Below, one piece after another: positions 1-8,079 of a DNA stretch of 11,084 nt. A program made the translations under genes and the position numbers. The stretch comes from an uncultured Clostridia bacterium. GTDB lineage: Bacteria > Bacillota > Clostridia > Christensenellales > Aristaeellaceae. The stretch lies in contig CALNAU010000232.1 in assembly GCA_937874275.1 (NCBI GenBank), forward strand, positions 1 to 11,084, given 5' to 3'. Positions within the stretch are counted from its first letter, which is position 1. The number at the start of each line of letters is the position of its first letter. Under the pieces are notes generated by a model that saw nothing but the letters and a program-made list of their open reading frames with translations, ran no database searches and was not told the origin of the DNA.

Positions 1-2598
1 ATGGCCCAGCTGACCCCGATGATGCAGCAGTATATGGAAATCAAGCAGAAGTACCCGGACGCGATATTGTTCTATCGCCTGGGGGACTTCTACGAGATGT
101 TCTTTGATGACGCGCTGCTGGCCAGCCGGGAGCTGGAGCTGACCCTCACCGGGCGCGACTGCGGCCTCAAGGAGCGCGCGCCCATGTGCGGTGTGCCCTA
201 TCACGCGGCGGATGCATACATCGCCCGCCTGATTGAGCGCGGGCACAAGGTGGCCATCTGTGAGCAGACGGAGGACCCGGCGCAGGCCAAAGGGCTGGTG
301 AAGCGCGAGGTGATTCGCGTGGTGACGCCGGGCACGGTGAGCGATTACGGCAGCCTGCATGAGCGGGATAACAACTTCCTGTGCGCGGTGTACCTGACGG
401 GCAGGCGCGCGGGGCTGGCCTTCTGCGATGTGACCACGGGAGAGCTGTACGTCACCGCGCTGGAGGACGCGTCGCGCGATCTGGCGCGGGTGCTGTCGGC
501 CAGGCGGCCCAGCGAGATTATCACCAACGCGGCCGACCGCCTGCAAGGCCTGACGGACGCCTATCTGCAGGCCTATCCCCAATCAGCCTTCGGCCTGGGC
601 GGCGCGCGGGAGCGTCTGTTGAGCCACTTTGAGGTGGGCACGCTGGAGGCGCTGGGGCTGGATGCCGCCATGCAGCCCGCGGCCTCGGCCGCGGGGGCTT
701 TGCTGCACTACCTGATGGACACCCAGATGACTGACCTCAAGCACATTGTCAGCCTTAAGGTGCAGGCGCCGGGTGATGCCATGCCCCTTGACATGAACAC
801 CCGCCGCAATTTGGAGCTGACCCAGGGCCTTCGCAGCCAGAACGCCTGGGGCTCGCTGCTGTGGCTGCTTGATAAGACGGCAACCGCCATGGGCGGACGC
901 TTGCTGCGCAGCTGGGTGGAGCAGCCGCTGCTTGATATCGACCGCATTCGCGAGCGGCTGGACGCCGTGCGCGCCCTGTGGGAGGAGCCGGTGCTGTGCG
1001 AGGCGCTGCTGGAGAAGCTGGGCCTGGTCTATGACATGGAGCGCCTGTTGTCGCGTGTTGCGTATAAGACGGTCAACGCCCGCGACGGTTTGTCGCTGCT
1101 GCGTTCGCTGCGCCAGGTGCCCGATACCCTCAGCCTGCTGGACGCGATGGAAGCCCCCGGCATCCGCGCCGCGGCCTCGCTGCTGGACCCTTTGAGCGAG
1201 CTGGCCGATTTGCTGGAAAATGCCATCGACCCGGAACCGCCGGTCAACCTGACCGATGGCGGGGTCATCCGGCCCGGCTACAGCAAGGAGCTCGACGAAT
1301 GGCGTGCCGCGGCCACCCAGGGCAAGCAGTGGCTGATGGATCTGGAGGCCCGCGAGCGGGAAGCCACCGGCATTAAAAACCTCAAGGTGCAGTATAACCG
1401 CGTGTTTGGCTACCACATTGAGGTGACCAAGTCCAACTACGCCATGGTGCCCGAGCACTATGTGCGAAGGCAAACCCTGGCCAACGCCGAGCGCTATACC
1501 ACCGAGGAGCTGCGCGAGCTGGAACGAAAGGTGACCGGCGCCCAAGGCGAGAGCCTGCGGCTGGAGGGCGAGCTGTTTGACGGCGTGCGCGCCCGGCTGC
1601 TGCATCACCTGCCCCGGCTGCAGAGCACGGCGCTGGGCTTCAAAACGCTGGACGCGCTGTTGAGCCTGGCGCGCGTAGCCCGGGAAAACAACTATGTGTG
1701 TCCGACCATCAATCAGGAAGGCCGCCTGCACATCCGCGATGGCCGCCACCCGGTGGTGGAGAGGACTTTGCGCGAGCAGACCTTTGTGCCCAACGACACC
1801 GACATGGACACCGACAGCCAGCGTATGCTCATCCTGACCGGGCCCAACATGGCGGGCAAGTCCACCTACATGCGGCAGACGGCGCTCATTGTGCTGATGG
1901 CGCACATCGGCAGCTTTGTGCCCGCGCAGGAGGCGGACATCCCGCTGACGGACAACATCTACACCCGCATCGGCGCCGCGGACGACCTGGCCGGCGGGCA
2001 GAGCACCTTCATGGTGGAGATGAGCGAGCTGAGCTACATCCTGCGCAATGCCACGCCCCGCTCGCTGGTGATACTGGACGAGATTGGCCGCGGAACCGGC
2101 ACCTTTGACGGCCTGGCCATCGCGTGGGCCGCGGTGGAGCATTTGGCCGATAAGAAAAAGTGCGGCGCCATCACGCTGTTTGCCACCCACTACCACGAGC
2201 TGTCGCAGCTGGAGGGCAGCCTGGAGGGCGTGATGAACTACTGCGTCAGCGTGCAGGAGCTGGGGGAAGAGGTCATCTTCCTGCGCAAGATTGTGCGCGG
2301 CGGCGCTGACAAGAGCTTTGGCACCTATGTGGCCCATTTGGCCGGGGTGCCCCGCTCGGTGGTGGCGCGCGCGATGGAGATACAGGCGAGGCTGGAGGCT
2401 AACGACTTCAACCAGAACGCCATCGGCCGGGGCATTTTGGAGAAGGGCCGCGCCGGACGAAAGCAGCAGACCCAGCTGTTTGAGGTGGGCAAGACCGAGC
2501 TGGTGGAGGAGCTCAGCCGCATGGATGTGCTGGCCATGAGCCCCATGGACGCCCTCAACGCCCTGTTTTTACTGCGGGAAAAGGCACGAAAGCTATGA
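1..2598 (+). CDS. mutS: DNA mismatch repair protein MutS
   Basis: This is the mismatch-sensing ATPase of post-replicative repair, which binds mispaired bases and recruits MutL. The 865-residue length is normal for MutS. The N-terminal domain carries the mismatch-wedging Phe-x-Glu motif at F30-Y31-E32 within GDFYEMFF. Connector, lever and clamp regions follow (roughly residues 125-570). The C-terminal ATPase has Walker A GPNMAGKST (614-622), the STFMVEMSE signature (668-676), Walker B LVILDE (689-694) and the ATHYHEL His-switch segment (728-734). A QTQLF sequence at 823-827 fits the QxxLF type of beta-clamp binding motif. The N-terminus (LTPMMQQYMEIK) aligns with the usual MutS start, so the ATG at base 1 is probably correct, but no upstream sequence is available to show an RBS. 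The stop overlaps the mutL start in ATGA. Family identification is certain. Confidence 0.98.
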   Translation: MAQLTPMMQQYMEIKQKYPDAILFYRLGDFYEMFFDDALLASRELELTLTGRDCGLKERAPMCGVPYHAADAYIARLIERGHKVAICEQTEDPAQAKGLVKREVIRVVTPGTVSDYGSLHERDNNFLCAVYLTGRRAGLAFCDVTTGELYVTALEDASRDLARVLSARRPSEIITNAADRLQGLTDAYLQAYPQSAFGLGGARERLLSHFEVGTLEALGLDAAMQPAASAAGALLHYLMDTQMTDLKHIVSLKVQAPGDAMPLDMNTRRNLELTQGLRSQNAWGSLLWLLDKTATAMGGRLLRSWVEQPLLDIDRIRERLDAVRALWEEPVLCEALLEKLGLVYDMERLLSRVAYKTVNARDGLSLLRSLRQVPDTLSLLDAMEAPGIRAAASLLDPLSELADLLENAIDPEPPVNLTDGGVIRPGYSKELDEWRAAATQGKQWLMDLEAREREATGIKNLKVQYNRVFGYHIEVTKSNYAMVPEHYVRRQTLANAERYTTEELRELERKVTGAQGESLRLEGELFDGVRARLLHHLPRLQSTALGFKTLDALLSLARVARENNYVCPTINQEGRLHIRDGRHPVVERTLREQTFVPNDTDMDTDSQRMLILTGPNMAGKSTYMRQTALIVLMAHIGSFVPAQEADIPLTDNIYTRIGAADDLAGGQSTFMVEMSELSYILRNATPRSLVILDEIGRGTGTFDGLAIAWAAVEHLADKKKCGAITLFATHYHELSQLEGSLEGVMNYCVSVQELGEEVIFLRKIVRGGADKSFGTYVAHLAGVPRSVVARAMEIQARLEANDFNQNAIGRGILEKGRAGRKQQTQLFEVGKTELVEELSRMDVLAMSPMDALNALFLLREKARKL

Positions 2599-4451
2599 CA
2601 GACATACGAAAAATCATCAAATTGAGCCCCGAGGTGGTGGGGCATATCGCAGCAGGCGAAGTGGTGGAGCGGCCTGCGGCCGTGGTCAAGGAGCTGGTGG
2701 AGAACAGCATGGATGCCGGCGCCACGGCCATTACGGTGGATATCCGTGACGGCGGCCTGACGCTGGTGCGTGTGGTGGACAACGGCAGCGGCATTGGGGA
2801 CAGCGAGCTGCGCATGGCCTTTGAGCGCCATGCCACCAGCAAGCTGCGCACGCAGGAAGACCTGCAGCGCATCGGCACCCTGGGCTTCCGGGGGGAGGCG
2901 CTGGCCTCCATCGCGGCGGTGGCCAAAGTGACGCTGGCCACGCGCGTGCGCGGCGCGCAAAGCGGCATGCAGGTGCAAAACGACGGGGGCCAGATTACGG
3001 ACATCCGCCCCGCCGCCTGCGCCGAGGGCACCACCATCTGGGTGAAGGATTTGTTTTTTAACGCGCCGGTGCGCCGCAAGTTCATAAAAAAACCCGCCCA
3101 GGAGGCCCAGCAGGTGGCCGACCTGATGCAGCGGCTGATTCTCTCGCATCCGGAAATCTCCTTCCGCTTTGTGGCCGAGGGCAAGCCCGTGTTCTTCAGC
3201 CCCGGCGACGGCAAGCAGGAGACCGCGCTGATGAGCGTGTGGGGCATCAACACCCTGCGCCTGCTGACCCGCGTGGAGGGGGGCGAGCGCGGGCTGCTGC
3301 TCAGCGGCTTTGTGGGCGTAGGCGAGGCCGCCCGCGGCAACCGCAGCCAGCAGCTGTTTTTCCTCAATGGCCGGGCGATGAAGAGCCAGCTGCTCTCCCA
3401 GGCGGTGGAGGAGGCTTGCCGCCAGCGGGTGATGATAGGCCGTTTCCCCGTGTGCGCGCTGTACCTGACGCTGCCCTATGAGACGGTGGATGTCAACGTG
3501 CACCCCAACAAATGGGAGGTGCGTTTTCAGGACGAGCGCGGCGTGGCCGAGGCCGTGCGCAACCTGGTGCAGGATGTCTTGAGCCTGGGGGCGGCCCAGG
3601 TGACCCCGCCGCCGCTGTTTGTGCCGCCCGCGCAGCCGGCAGGGGCGGAGGCCAGAATCAGCCGCAGCGAGCCCGCGGACAGCCAGCCGGCCGCCATGCC
3701 GCAGCCCATCCCGGCACCCATCCCGCCCCAGCGATTCAGCGTGCGCTCCCCCGCGTGGGAGCAGGGCGCGGTATTGGAGCAGCGCCCCGCCAACGTGCCT
3801 GCCTTGGAGGAAGTGCAGGTGCCTTTGGCCGAGCCCGAGCAGCTGCACGCCGCCGAACATGTGCCGGAATTGGCGCTCACCCCCGTGCGGCTGATCGGTG
3901 CGGCGTTCAACACCTATATCCTCTACGAGTCGGGCGACACCATCTGCCTGTGCGATCAGCATGCCATGCACGAGCGGCTGATGTTTGACCGCCTGATGAA
4001 GGCATACGACACCGGCGCCATCGCCCAGACGCTGCTGCTGCCCCAGGCGGTGGAATTGAGCTACCGAGAGTATGGCAGCTTTGTGGAGCACCGCGAGCTG
4101 TTAAGTCAGGCCGGCTTTGACGCGGAGGACTTTGGCGAGCAGACGGTGCGCCTGCGCACCGTGCCCATGATGCTGGGCCAGCCCCAGGCCGAGAGCAGCT
4201 TCCGCGAGGCGCTGGACGAATTGGCCGCCACCGGGGCGCTGAGCGATGACAAGCGGGTGGAGAAAATCATCATGGCGTCCTGCAAGCAGGCGGTCAAGGG
4301 GGGCGAGCGGCTGCCCGACGAAGCGCTCATCGCGCTGGTGCGCGGGGTGCTGGATGGCAATGTGACCCCCACCTGCCCGCATGGGCGGCCGCTGATGATG
4401 CAGCTGACCCGCACGGAGCTTGAGAAGCGCTTCCAGCGCATCCCCGGCTGA
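2595..4451 (+). CDS. mutL: DNA mismatch repair protein MutL (endonuclease type)
   Basis: MutL couples mismatch recognition by MutS to strand removal. The N-terminal GHKL ATPase shows E33 and N37 in KELVENSMDAGAT, D62 in DNGSGI, and GFRGEALASI. A proline-rich linker spans about residues 335-430. The C-terminal domain carries metal-site motifs of nicking MutL proteins: DQHAMHERLMFD (454-465), ASCKQAVK, and CPHGRP (594-599), with a terminal KRFQR. This fits an organism without MutH. The usual motif is DQHA(x)2E(x)4E, and here the last acidic residue is Asp (D465). QTLLLP at 478-483 fits the MutL-type beta-clamp contact. The start is the ATG inside the ATGA overlap with mutS; the only upstream purine run, AAAAGG near 2579-2584, is a poor RBS, so translation is probably coupled to mutS. 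Length 618 is normal. Confidence 0.98.
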   Translation: MTDIRKIIKLSPEVVGHIAAGEVVERPAAVVKELVENSMDAGATAITVDIRDGGLTLVRVVDNGSGIGDSELRMAFERHATSKLRTQEDLQRIGTLGFRGEALASIAAVAKVTLATRVRGAQSGMQVQNDGGQITDIRPAACAEGTTIWVKDLFFNAPVRRKFIKKPAQEAQQVADLMQRLILSHPEISFRFVAEGKPVFFSPGDGKQETALMSVWGINTLRLLTRVEGGERGLLLSGFVGVGEAARGNRSQQLFFLNGRAMKSQLLSQAVEEACRQRVMIGRFPVCALYLTLPYETVDVNVHPNKWEVRFQDERGVAEAVRNLVQDVLSLGAAQVTPPPLFVPPAQPAGAEARISRSEPADSQPAAMPQPIPAPIPPQRFSVRSPAWEQGAVLEQRPANVPALEEVQVPLAEPEQLHAAEHVPELALTPVRLIGAAFNTYILYESGDTICLCDQHAMHERLMFDRLMKAYDTGAIAQTLLLPQAVELSYREYGSFVEHRELLSQAGFDAEDFGEQTVRLRTVPMMLGQPQAESSFREALDELAATGALSDDKRVEKIIMASCKQAVKGGERLPDEALIALVRGVLDGNVTPTCPHGRPLMMQLTRTELEKRFQRIPG

Positions 4452-5374
4452 TGGATAAGCCTGCCGTCATTGGCCTGGTAGGGCCCACCGCGGGGGGCAA
4501 GACGGCGCTGTCGCTGAGCCTGGCCGCGCACCATCCCATCGAGGTTGTCTGCATGGATTCCATGCAGGTATACCGCGGTATGGACATTGGCACCGCCAAG
4601 CCGACGGCGGCCGAGCAGGCCCGCATTCCCCACCACATGCTGGATGTGGCCGACCCGGCGCAGCCCTACAGCGTGGCGGAGTACCGCGAGGGGGCGCTGG
4701 CGGCCATTCAGGGCATTCTGGACAGGGGACACATGCCGGTATTGGTTGGCGGCACCGGGTTATACCTGCGGGCGCTCAGCCAGGGGCTGACGCTGGGCAA
4801 TACCCCGCGGGACGACGCGGTGCGCGGCAGATACGAGGCAATGCTGGCAGCTGAGGGAAAGCAGGCCCTGCACGACCAGCTGCGCCGGGTGGACCCGGTC
4901 AGCGCCGACAGGCTGCACATCAACGACACCCGGCGCGTGATTCGCGCGCTGGAGGTGTGGGCCGTGACGGGCGAGCCGTTTTCGGCCCAGCGTGTGCCCG
5001 AGGGCCAGGAGCCCTACCGCTTTTTGCTGTACGCGCCGGATTGGCCGCGGCAGGCGTTGTATCAGCGCATCGACAGCCGGGTGGACCAGATGTTGGCCCA
5101 GGGGCTGTTGGATGAGGTGGGTAACCTGCTGCGCCGGGGCTTGACTGCTGACATGCAGAGCATGCAAGGCCTGGGTTACAAGGAATTGGTTCCCTGCCTG
5201 ACCGGACAGGCTGATATTGGGGAGGCGGTGGCGCTTATCAAGCGACGTACGCGCAACTACGCCAAGCGGCAGCTTACCTGGTTTCGGCCGGATGGGCGCA
5301 TCCGCTGGCTGGCCCCCGAGGGCATGGAGGAGGCGCTGCCCCAGCAGGTGCGCCTGGATATGGAGGAAAAATGA
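4451..5374 (+). CDS. miaA: tRNA dimethylallyltransferase MiaA
   Basis: MiaA transfers the dimethylallyl group of DMAPP to N6 of adenosine 37 in tRNAs reading UNN codons, the first step of i6A/ms2i6A synthesis. The 307-residue length is typical. Visible hallmarks are the P-loop GPTAGGKT (11-18), the DSMQVYRGMDIGTAKP block with D36, IPHHMLDV, VGGTGLYLRAL and, near the C-terminus, GYKELVPCL and the RNYAKRQLTWFR tRNA-binding segment. The start ATG shares one base with the mutL stop (TGATG), and no Shine-Dalgarno sequence is evident, so termination-reinitiation from mutL is likely. The family often sits beside mutSL in Bacillota. The hfq gene that commonly follows miaA is absent here and is replaced by a PLP enzyme. 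Confidence 0.97.
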   Translation: MDKPAVIGLVGPTAGGKTALSLSLAAHHPIEVVCMDSMQVYRGMDIGTAKPTAAEQARIPHHMLDVADPAQPYSVAEYREGALAAIQGILDRGHMPVLVGGTGLYLRALSQGLTLGNTPRDDAVRGRYEAMLAAEGKQALHDQLRRVDPVSADRLHINDTRRVIRALEVWAVTGEPFSAQRVPEGQEPYRFLLYAPDWPRQALYQRIDSRVDQMLAQGLLDEVGNLLRRGLTADMQSMQGLGYKELVPCLTGQADIGEAVALIKRRTRNYAKRQLTWFRPDGRIRWLAPEGMEEALPQQVRLDMEEK

Positions 5375-6594
5375 CCATTGCCGAGCGTATCGCGCGGGCC
5401 GAAGCTGCCTGCGCGCCTGTATTTGAGGGGATAGACTGGCGGGAACTGCACAACACCAAGCGGGTATTGGAGCTGTTTCAGCGCCATCGGGTGGCCGCCC
5501 GGCACTTTGCCGGCAGCGAGGGGTATGGCTATGGCGACATCGGCCGGGATACGCTGGAGGCCATCGTGGCCGACCTGTTCCAGACGGAAAGCGCCATCTT
5601 CCGCCCCCAGATTGCCAGCGGCACCCACGCGCTGAGCCTGGGTTTATCCGGTCTGCTGCGGCCGGGCGACCACCTGCTCAGCGCCTGCGGTAACCCCTAT
5701 GACACGTTGGCCGATGTCATCGGGCTAAACGGCCCTGTGCCCGGCTCCCTGGCCGAGACGGGCGTCACCTATGGCATGGTGCCGCCGGGGGGCGATGGCG
5801 GCATCGATGTGGAGGCCGTGCTGGCCGCCCTACAGCCCGATACCCGTGTGGTGCTGGTGCAGCGCAGCCGGGGCTATGCCTGGCGCAACAGCCTGCGGCC
5901 CCGGGACATGGCGGCGCTGTTTGACGCGGTCAAGCAGGCGCGGCCCGATATTTATCTGTTTGTGGACAATTGTTACGGCGCCTTCACCACGGAGGATGAG
6001 CCCACGTTCTACGGGGCGGACGTGGTGGTGGGCAGCCTGATTAAGAACCTGGGCGGCGGTTTGGCGCCAACCGGCGGGTACCTCGCGGGCACAAAGGCCG
6101 CCATTGAGCGCATCGCCGCGCGCCTCACCGCGCCCGGCATCGGGCTGGAGGTGGGCAGCTACGCGCCCGGTTACCGGTTGTTTTACCAGGGACTGTTCAT
6201 GGCGCCGCACACGGTGGCCCAGGCGCTCAAATCCGCGGTGCTGGCGGCGCGTGTGTTCGCCGACCTGGGGTATGAGACCACCCCTGCCTTTGACGCCCCC
6301 CGCGCGGATGTGATTCAGGCCATCCGCTTTGGTGCGTCCGAGCCCCTGATTGCCTTCTGCCGGGGCATCCAGGCGGCTTCTCCGGTGGACAGTTTCGCGG
6401 CGCCCGAGCCCTGGGATATGCCCGGCTACACCGATCAGGTCATCATGGCGGCCGGCACCTTTGTGCCCGGCGCCTCCATCGAGCTCAGCTGCGACGCCCC
6501 CATCCGCCCACCCTACACCGCCTACCTGCAGGGGGCGCTGACCTATGCGCACGGCAAGGCCGCGCTGGAAGCGGCGCTGGGCGCAATCGTGTAA
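5371..6594 (+). CDS. methionine gamma-lyase family PLP-dependent protein (YnbB-like, 'aluminum resistance protein' family)
   Basis: This is a fold-type I PLP enzyme of 407 residues. Family resemblance is to the Bacillota group called methionine gamma-lyase family or 'aluminum resistance protein' (YnbB in Bacillus subtilis), whose physiological reaction is not established as far as I know. Visible features are the SGTHAL phosphate-binding region after FRPQIA, D199 in FVDNCYGAF (expected to contact the pyridine nitrogen), and K225 in GSLIKNLGGG, the expected Schiff-base lysine. There is no signal peptide or membrane segment, so it is cytosolic. The start lies in an ATGA overlap with miaA and has a good RBS, GGAGG at 5362-5366, four bases upstream. 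It is the last gene before the hairpin at 6626. The family call is secure; substrate and reaction are unknown, and aluminium resistance should not be inferred from the name. Confidence 0.92.
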   Translation: MTIAERIARAEAACAPVFEGIDWRELHNTKRVLELFQRHRVAARHFAGSEGYGYGDIGRDTLEAIVADLFQTESAIFRPQIASGTHALSLGLSGLLRPGDHLLSACGNPYDTLADVIGLNGPVPGSLAETGVTYGMVPPGGDGGIDVEAVLAALQPDTRVVLVQRSRGYAWRNSLRPRDMAALFDAVKQARPDIYLFVDNCYGAFTTEDEPTFYGADVVVGSLIKNLGGGLAPTGGYLAGTKAAIERIAARLTAPGIGLEVGSYAPGYRLFYQGLFMAPHTVAQALKSAVLAARVFADLGYETTPAFDAPRADVIQAIRFGASEPLIAFCRGIQAASPVDSFAAPEPWDMPGYTDQVIMAAGTFVPGASIELSCDAPIRPPYTAYLQGALTYAHGKAALEAALGAIV

Positions 6595-6625
6595 ACCGAA
6601 CCCTTCTGCCGTTCACCCATACAAT

Positions 6626-6658
6626 AGGAACCATGGCCAACCGGCCATGGTTCCTTTT
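6626..6658 (+). terminator. intrinsic terminator between convergent genes, possibly bidirectional
   Basis: A perfect 13-bp inverted repeat (6626-6638 pairing with 6643-6655) surrounds a 4-base AACC loop and runs into a T-run ending at 6658 on the plus strand. It sits 31 bases after the stop of the PLP enzyme, as expected for the end of the mutS operon. On the minus strand the same stem lies about 31 bases past the murG stop, but the sequence after it there is only modestly T-rich (TATTGT). Minus-strand function is therefore plausible and less certain. Confidence 0.85.
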
Positions 6659-6686
6659 CACATATTCACATACGGATGAAATCAGC

Positions 6687-7751
6687 TTATGGCTTTTGCA
6701 CCTGCTCAATCAACGCCAGCACGGCCTCCGTACCATCCGCTGCCGGGGCTTGTTCCAACGCGGCGCGCAGGGTGGGGGCCTGCTCCAGCAGCTTCTTCAG
6801 CGCGGCGATGAGTGATTCGGCAGTCATGTCCTCCTGCAACAGCACATGGGCCAGCCCGCGTTTTTCGTAGCTTTGCGCGTTCAATATCTGGTCGCCGCGG
6901 CTGGCGCTGCGCGGCAGGGGGATGAGCAGCGTGGGCTTTTTAAGCGCCTGAAACTCGCACAGCGCGTTGGCTCCGGCGCGGCTCAACACCAGGTCGGCGC
7001 TGGCCAATGCGTGGGGCAAATCCTCGTTTATAAACTCAATCTGGAAATATCCCGGCATGTCCGTCAGCGCAGTGTCCAGGTTTCCCTGGCCGCACAGGTG
7101 GAACACGTCCATCATGGGCAGAATGTGGGGCAGGGCCTCGCGCAGTATTTTGTTGACGCTCTGCGCGCCCTGGCTGCCGCCCATCATGAGCAGCACGGGC
7201 TTTTCGCCCGAAAACCCGGCCATTCGCAGCCCCTGTTCGCGGTTTCCTGAGAACAACTGTGGCCGCAGCGGCGTGCCGGTCAGCACGCCCTTATCGCCCA
7301 GTGCATCGGCGCATTCCGGAAAGGTGGCCGCCACCTTTTTGGCAAATCGTGTGCTGATGCGGTTGGCCAGGCCGGGCGTCAGGTCGCTCTCATGGGCGAT
7401 GACGGGCACGCCGCGCCGCCAGGCGCCCCACACCACCGGCACAGCCACAAACCCGCCCTTGCTGAACACCACGTCGGGCTTCAGCGCCTTCATCAATCGG
7501 CTGGCCTCATGCGCCCCTTGCAGCACGCGCAGGGGGTCGGAGAAGTTCTTCCAGTCAAAGTAGCGGCGCAGCTTGCCGGTGTGGATGGCGTGGTAGGTGA
7601 CGGGCTGGCCGGACATGATCTGCCGCTCAATGCCGTCCTTGGTGCCGATGTAGTGCACCTCGTAGCCCTTCTCCAGCAAATGGGGCAGCAGGGCCAGGTG
7701 CGGGGTGACGTGTCCGGCGGTGCCGCCGCCTGTGAGCACAATGCGCTTCAT
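6687..7751 (-). CDS. murG: UDP-N-acetylglucosamine--lipid I N-acetylglucosaminyltransferase MurG
   Basis: MurG adds GlcNAc from UDP-GlcNAc to lipid I to give lipid II at the inner face of the cytoplasmic membrane. The 354-residue protein has the two-domain GT-B layout. The N-terminal glycine loop is GGGTAGHVTP (8-17, with H14), followed by FSKGGFVAVP (96-105) and HESDLTPGLAN (120-130). The C-terminal nucleotide-sugar domain has GGSQGAQSVN (191-200), SRAGANALCEF (257-267, E266 the expected ribose contact) and GDQILNAQ. The SASRGDQ form in place of a DHQ-like segment is, from memory, the clostridial stand-alone type. The RBS TCCTC complement (GAGGA) at 7757-7761 is 5 bases from the start. The gene stands alone, with no dcw-cluster neighbours, so it may be the only MurG or a second paralogue. 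The reaction is assigned with high confidence. Confidence 0.95.
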   Translation of the reverse strand: MKRIVLTGGGTAGHVTPHLALLPHLLEKGYEVHYIGTKDGIERQIMSGQPVTYHAIHTGKLRRYFDWKNFSDPLRVLQGAHEASRLMKALKPDVVFSKGGFVAVPVVWGAWRRGVPVIAHESDLTPGLANRISTRFAKKVAATFPECADALGDKGVLTGTPLRPQLFSGNREQGLRMAGFSGEKPVLLMMGGSQGAQSVNKILREALPHILPMMDVFHLCGQGNLDTALTDMPGYFQIEFINEDLPHALASADLVLSRAGANALCEFQALKKPTLLIPLPRSASRGDQILNAQSYEKRGLAHVLLQEDMTAESLIAALKKLLEQAPTLRAALEQAPAADGTEAVLALIEQVQKP

Positions 7752-7785
7752 GCGTATCCTCGTTTGCGTGATGTTCTTTCGCTGT

Positions 7786-7824
7786 CAAAAACACCGCCCG
7801 CTGGCCAATCGGCGCAGCCGGCGG
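7786..7824 (-). terminator. intrinsic terminator downstream of the DUF1858 gene
   Basis: On the minus strand a GC-rich stem forms from 7820-7824 with 7794-7798 (five pairs), a single mismatch, then 7815-7818 with 7800-7803 (four pairs), a one-base bulge, and 7811-7813 with 7804-7806 (three pairs) around a 4-base loop. It is followed by a run of five T residues (7791-7787). It lies about 30 bases after the DUF1858 stop and separates that operon from murG. Interrupted stem, so moderate confidence. Confidence 0.65.
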
Positions 7825-7854
7825 ATGCCATGCCCGGCATGGGGCTGAGATTCG

Positions 7855-8058
7855 TTATGCTTCCTGCGCCGGGGCAGCGTTCAATTGGCGCACCAGTTCG
7901 TCCACGTCGATGCCGTGGGCAGCGCCGGCTTCTTCCAATGTCTCCGCCGTGGCGTGGGGGCAGCTGAGGCAGAACATGCCAAACTGCATGAACACGCGCG
8001 CGGTCTGGCGGTTGGCCTCAAGCACCTGGGCGATGGTGTGCTGCTTGGTGATGGTCAT
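7855..8058 (-). CDS. DUF1858 domain-containing protein (CxxC redox-disulfide type)
   Basis: This 67-residue protein matches the small DUF1858 family, also described as a 'hybrid cluster protein-associated redox disulfide domain'. The pattern visible here is an N-terminal TITKQHTIAQVLE, then a Cys pair C30-L-S-C33 after FMQFGMF, followed by PHA and a helical segment ending in DVDELVRQLN. The Cys pair could be redox-active or could bind metal or a cluster. No biochemical role is established to my knowledge, and no hybrid cluster protein gene is in the window. It is cytosolic, with no signal peptide. A strong RBS (GGAGG complement around 8066-8071) precedes the start. It lies 21 bases downstream of the glycosyltransferase stop and is probably the last gene of the NYN-glycosyltransferase transcript. 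Confidence 0.88.
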   Translation of the reverse strand: MTITKQHTIAQVLEANRQTARVFMQFGMFCLSCPHATAETLEEAGAAHGIDVDELVRQLNAAPAQEA

Positions 8059-8079
8059 GATGGTTCCTCCTGCGTGCGG

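Noticed and set aside
583..4091. Two long minus-strand frames (583-2337 and 2325-4091, 584 and 588 residues) antisense to mutS and mutL.
   Set aside because: They lie opposite conserved genes with complete catalytic motifs. Their translations are His-, Gln- and Ala-rich with no family resemblance, the usual by-product of GC-rich codon use.
6687..7563. Plus-strand frames opposite murG (6846-7250 and 6967-7563).
   Set aside because: murG is complete on the minus strand with all motifs, and these frames show no coding signal of their own.
7828..7842. A short inverted repeat (6-bp stem, 3-base loop) between the DUF1858 stop and the terminator.
   Set aside because: It has no T-run of its own and a small loop; the adjacent hairpin with five T residues is the better terminator.
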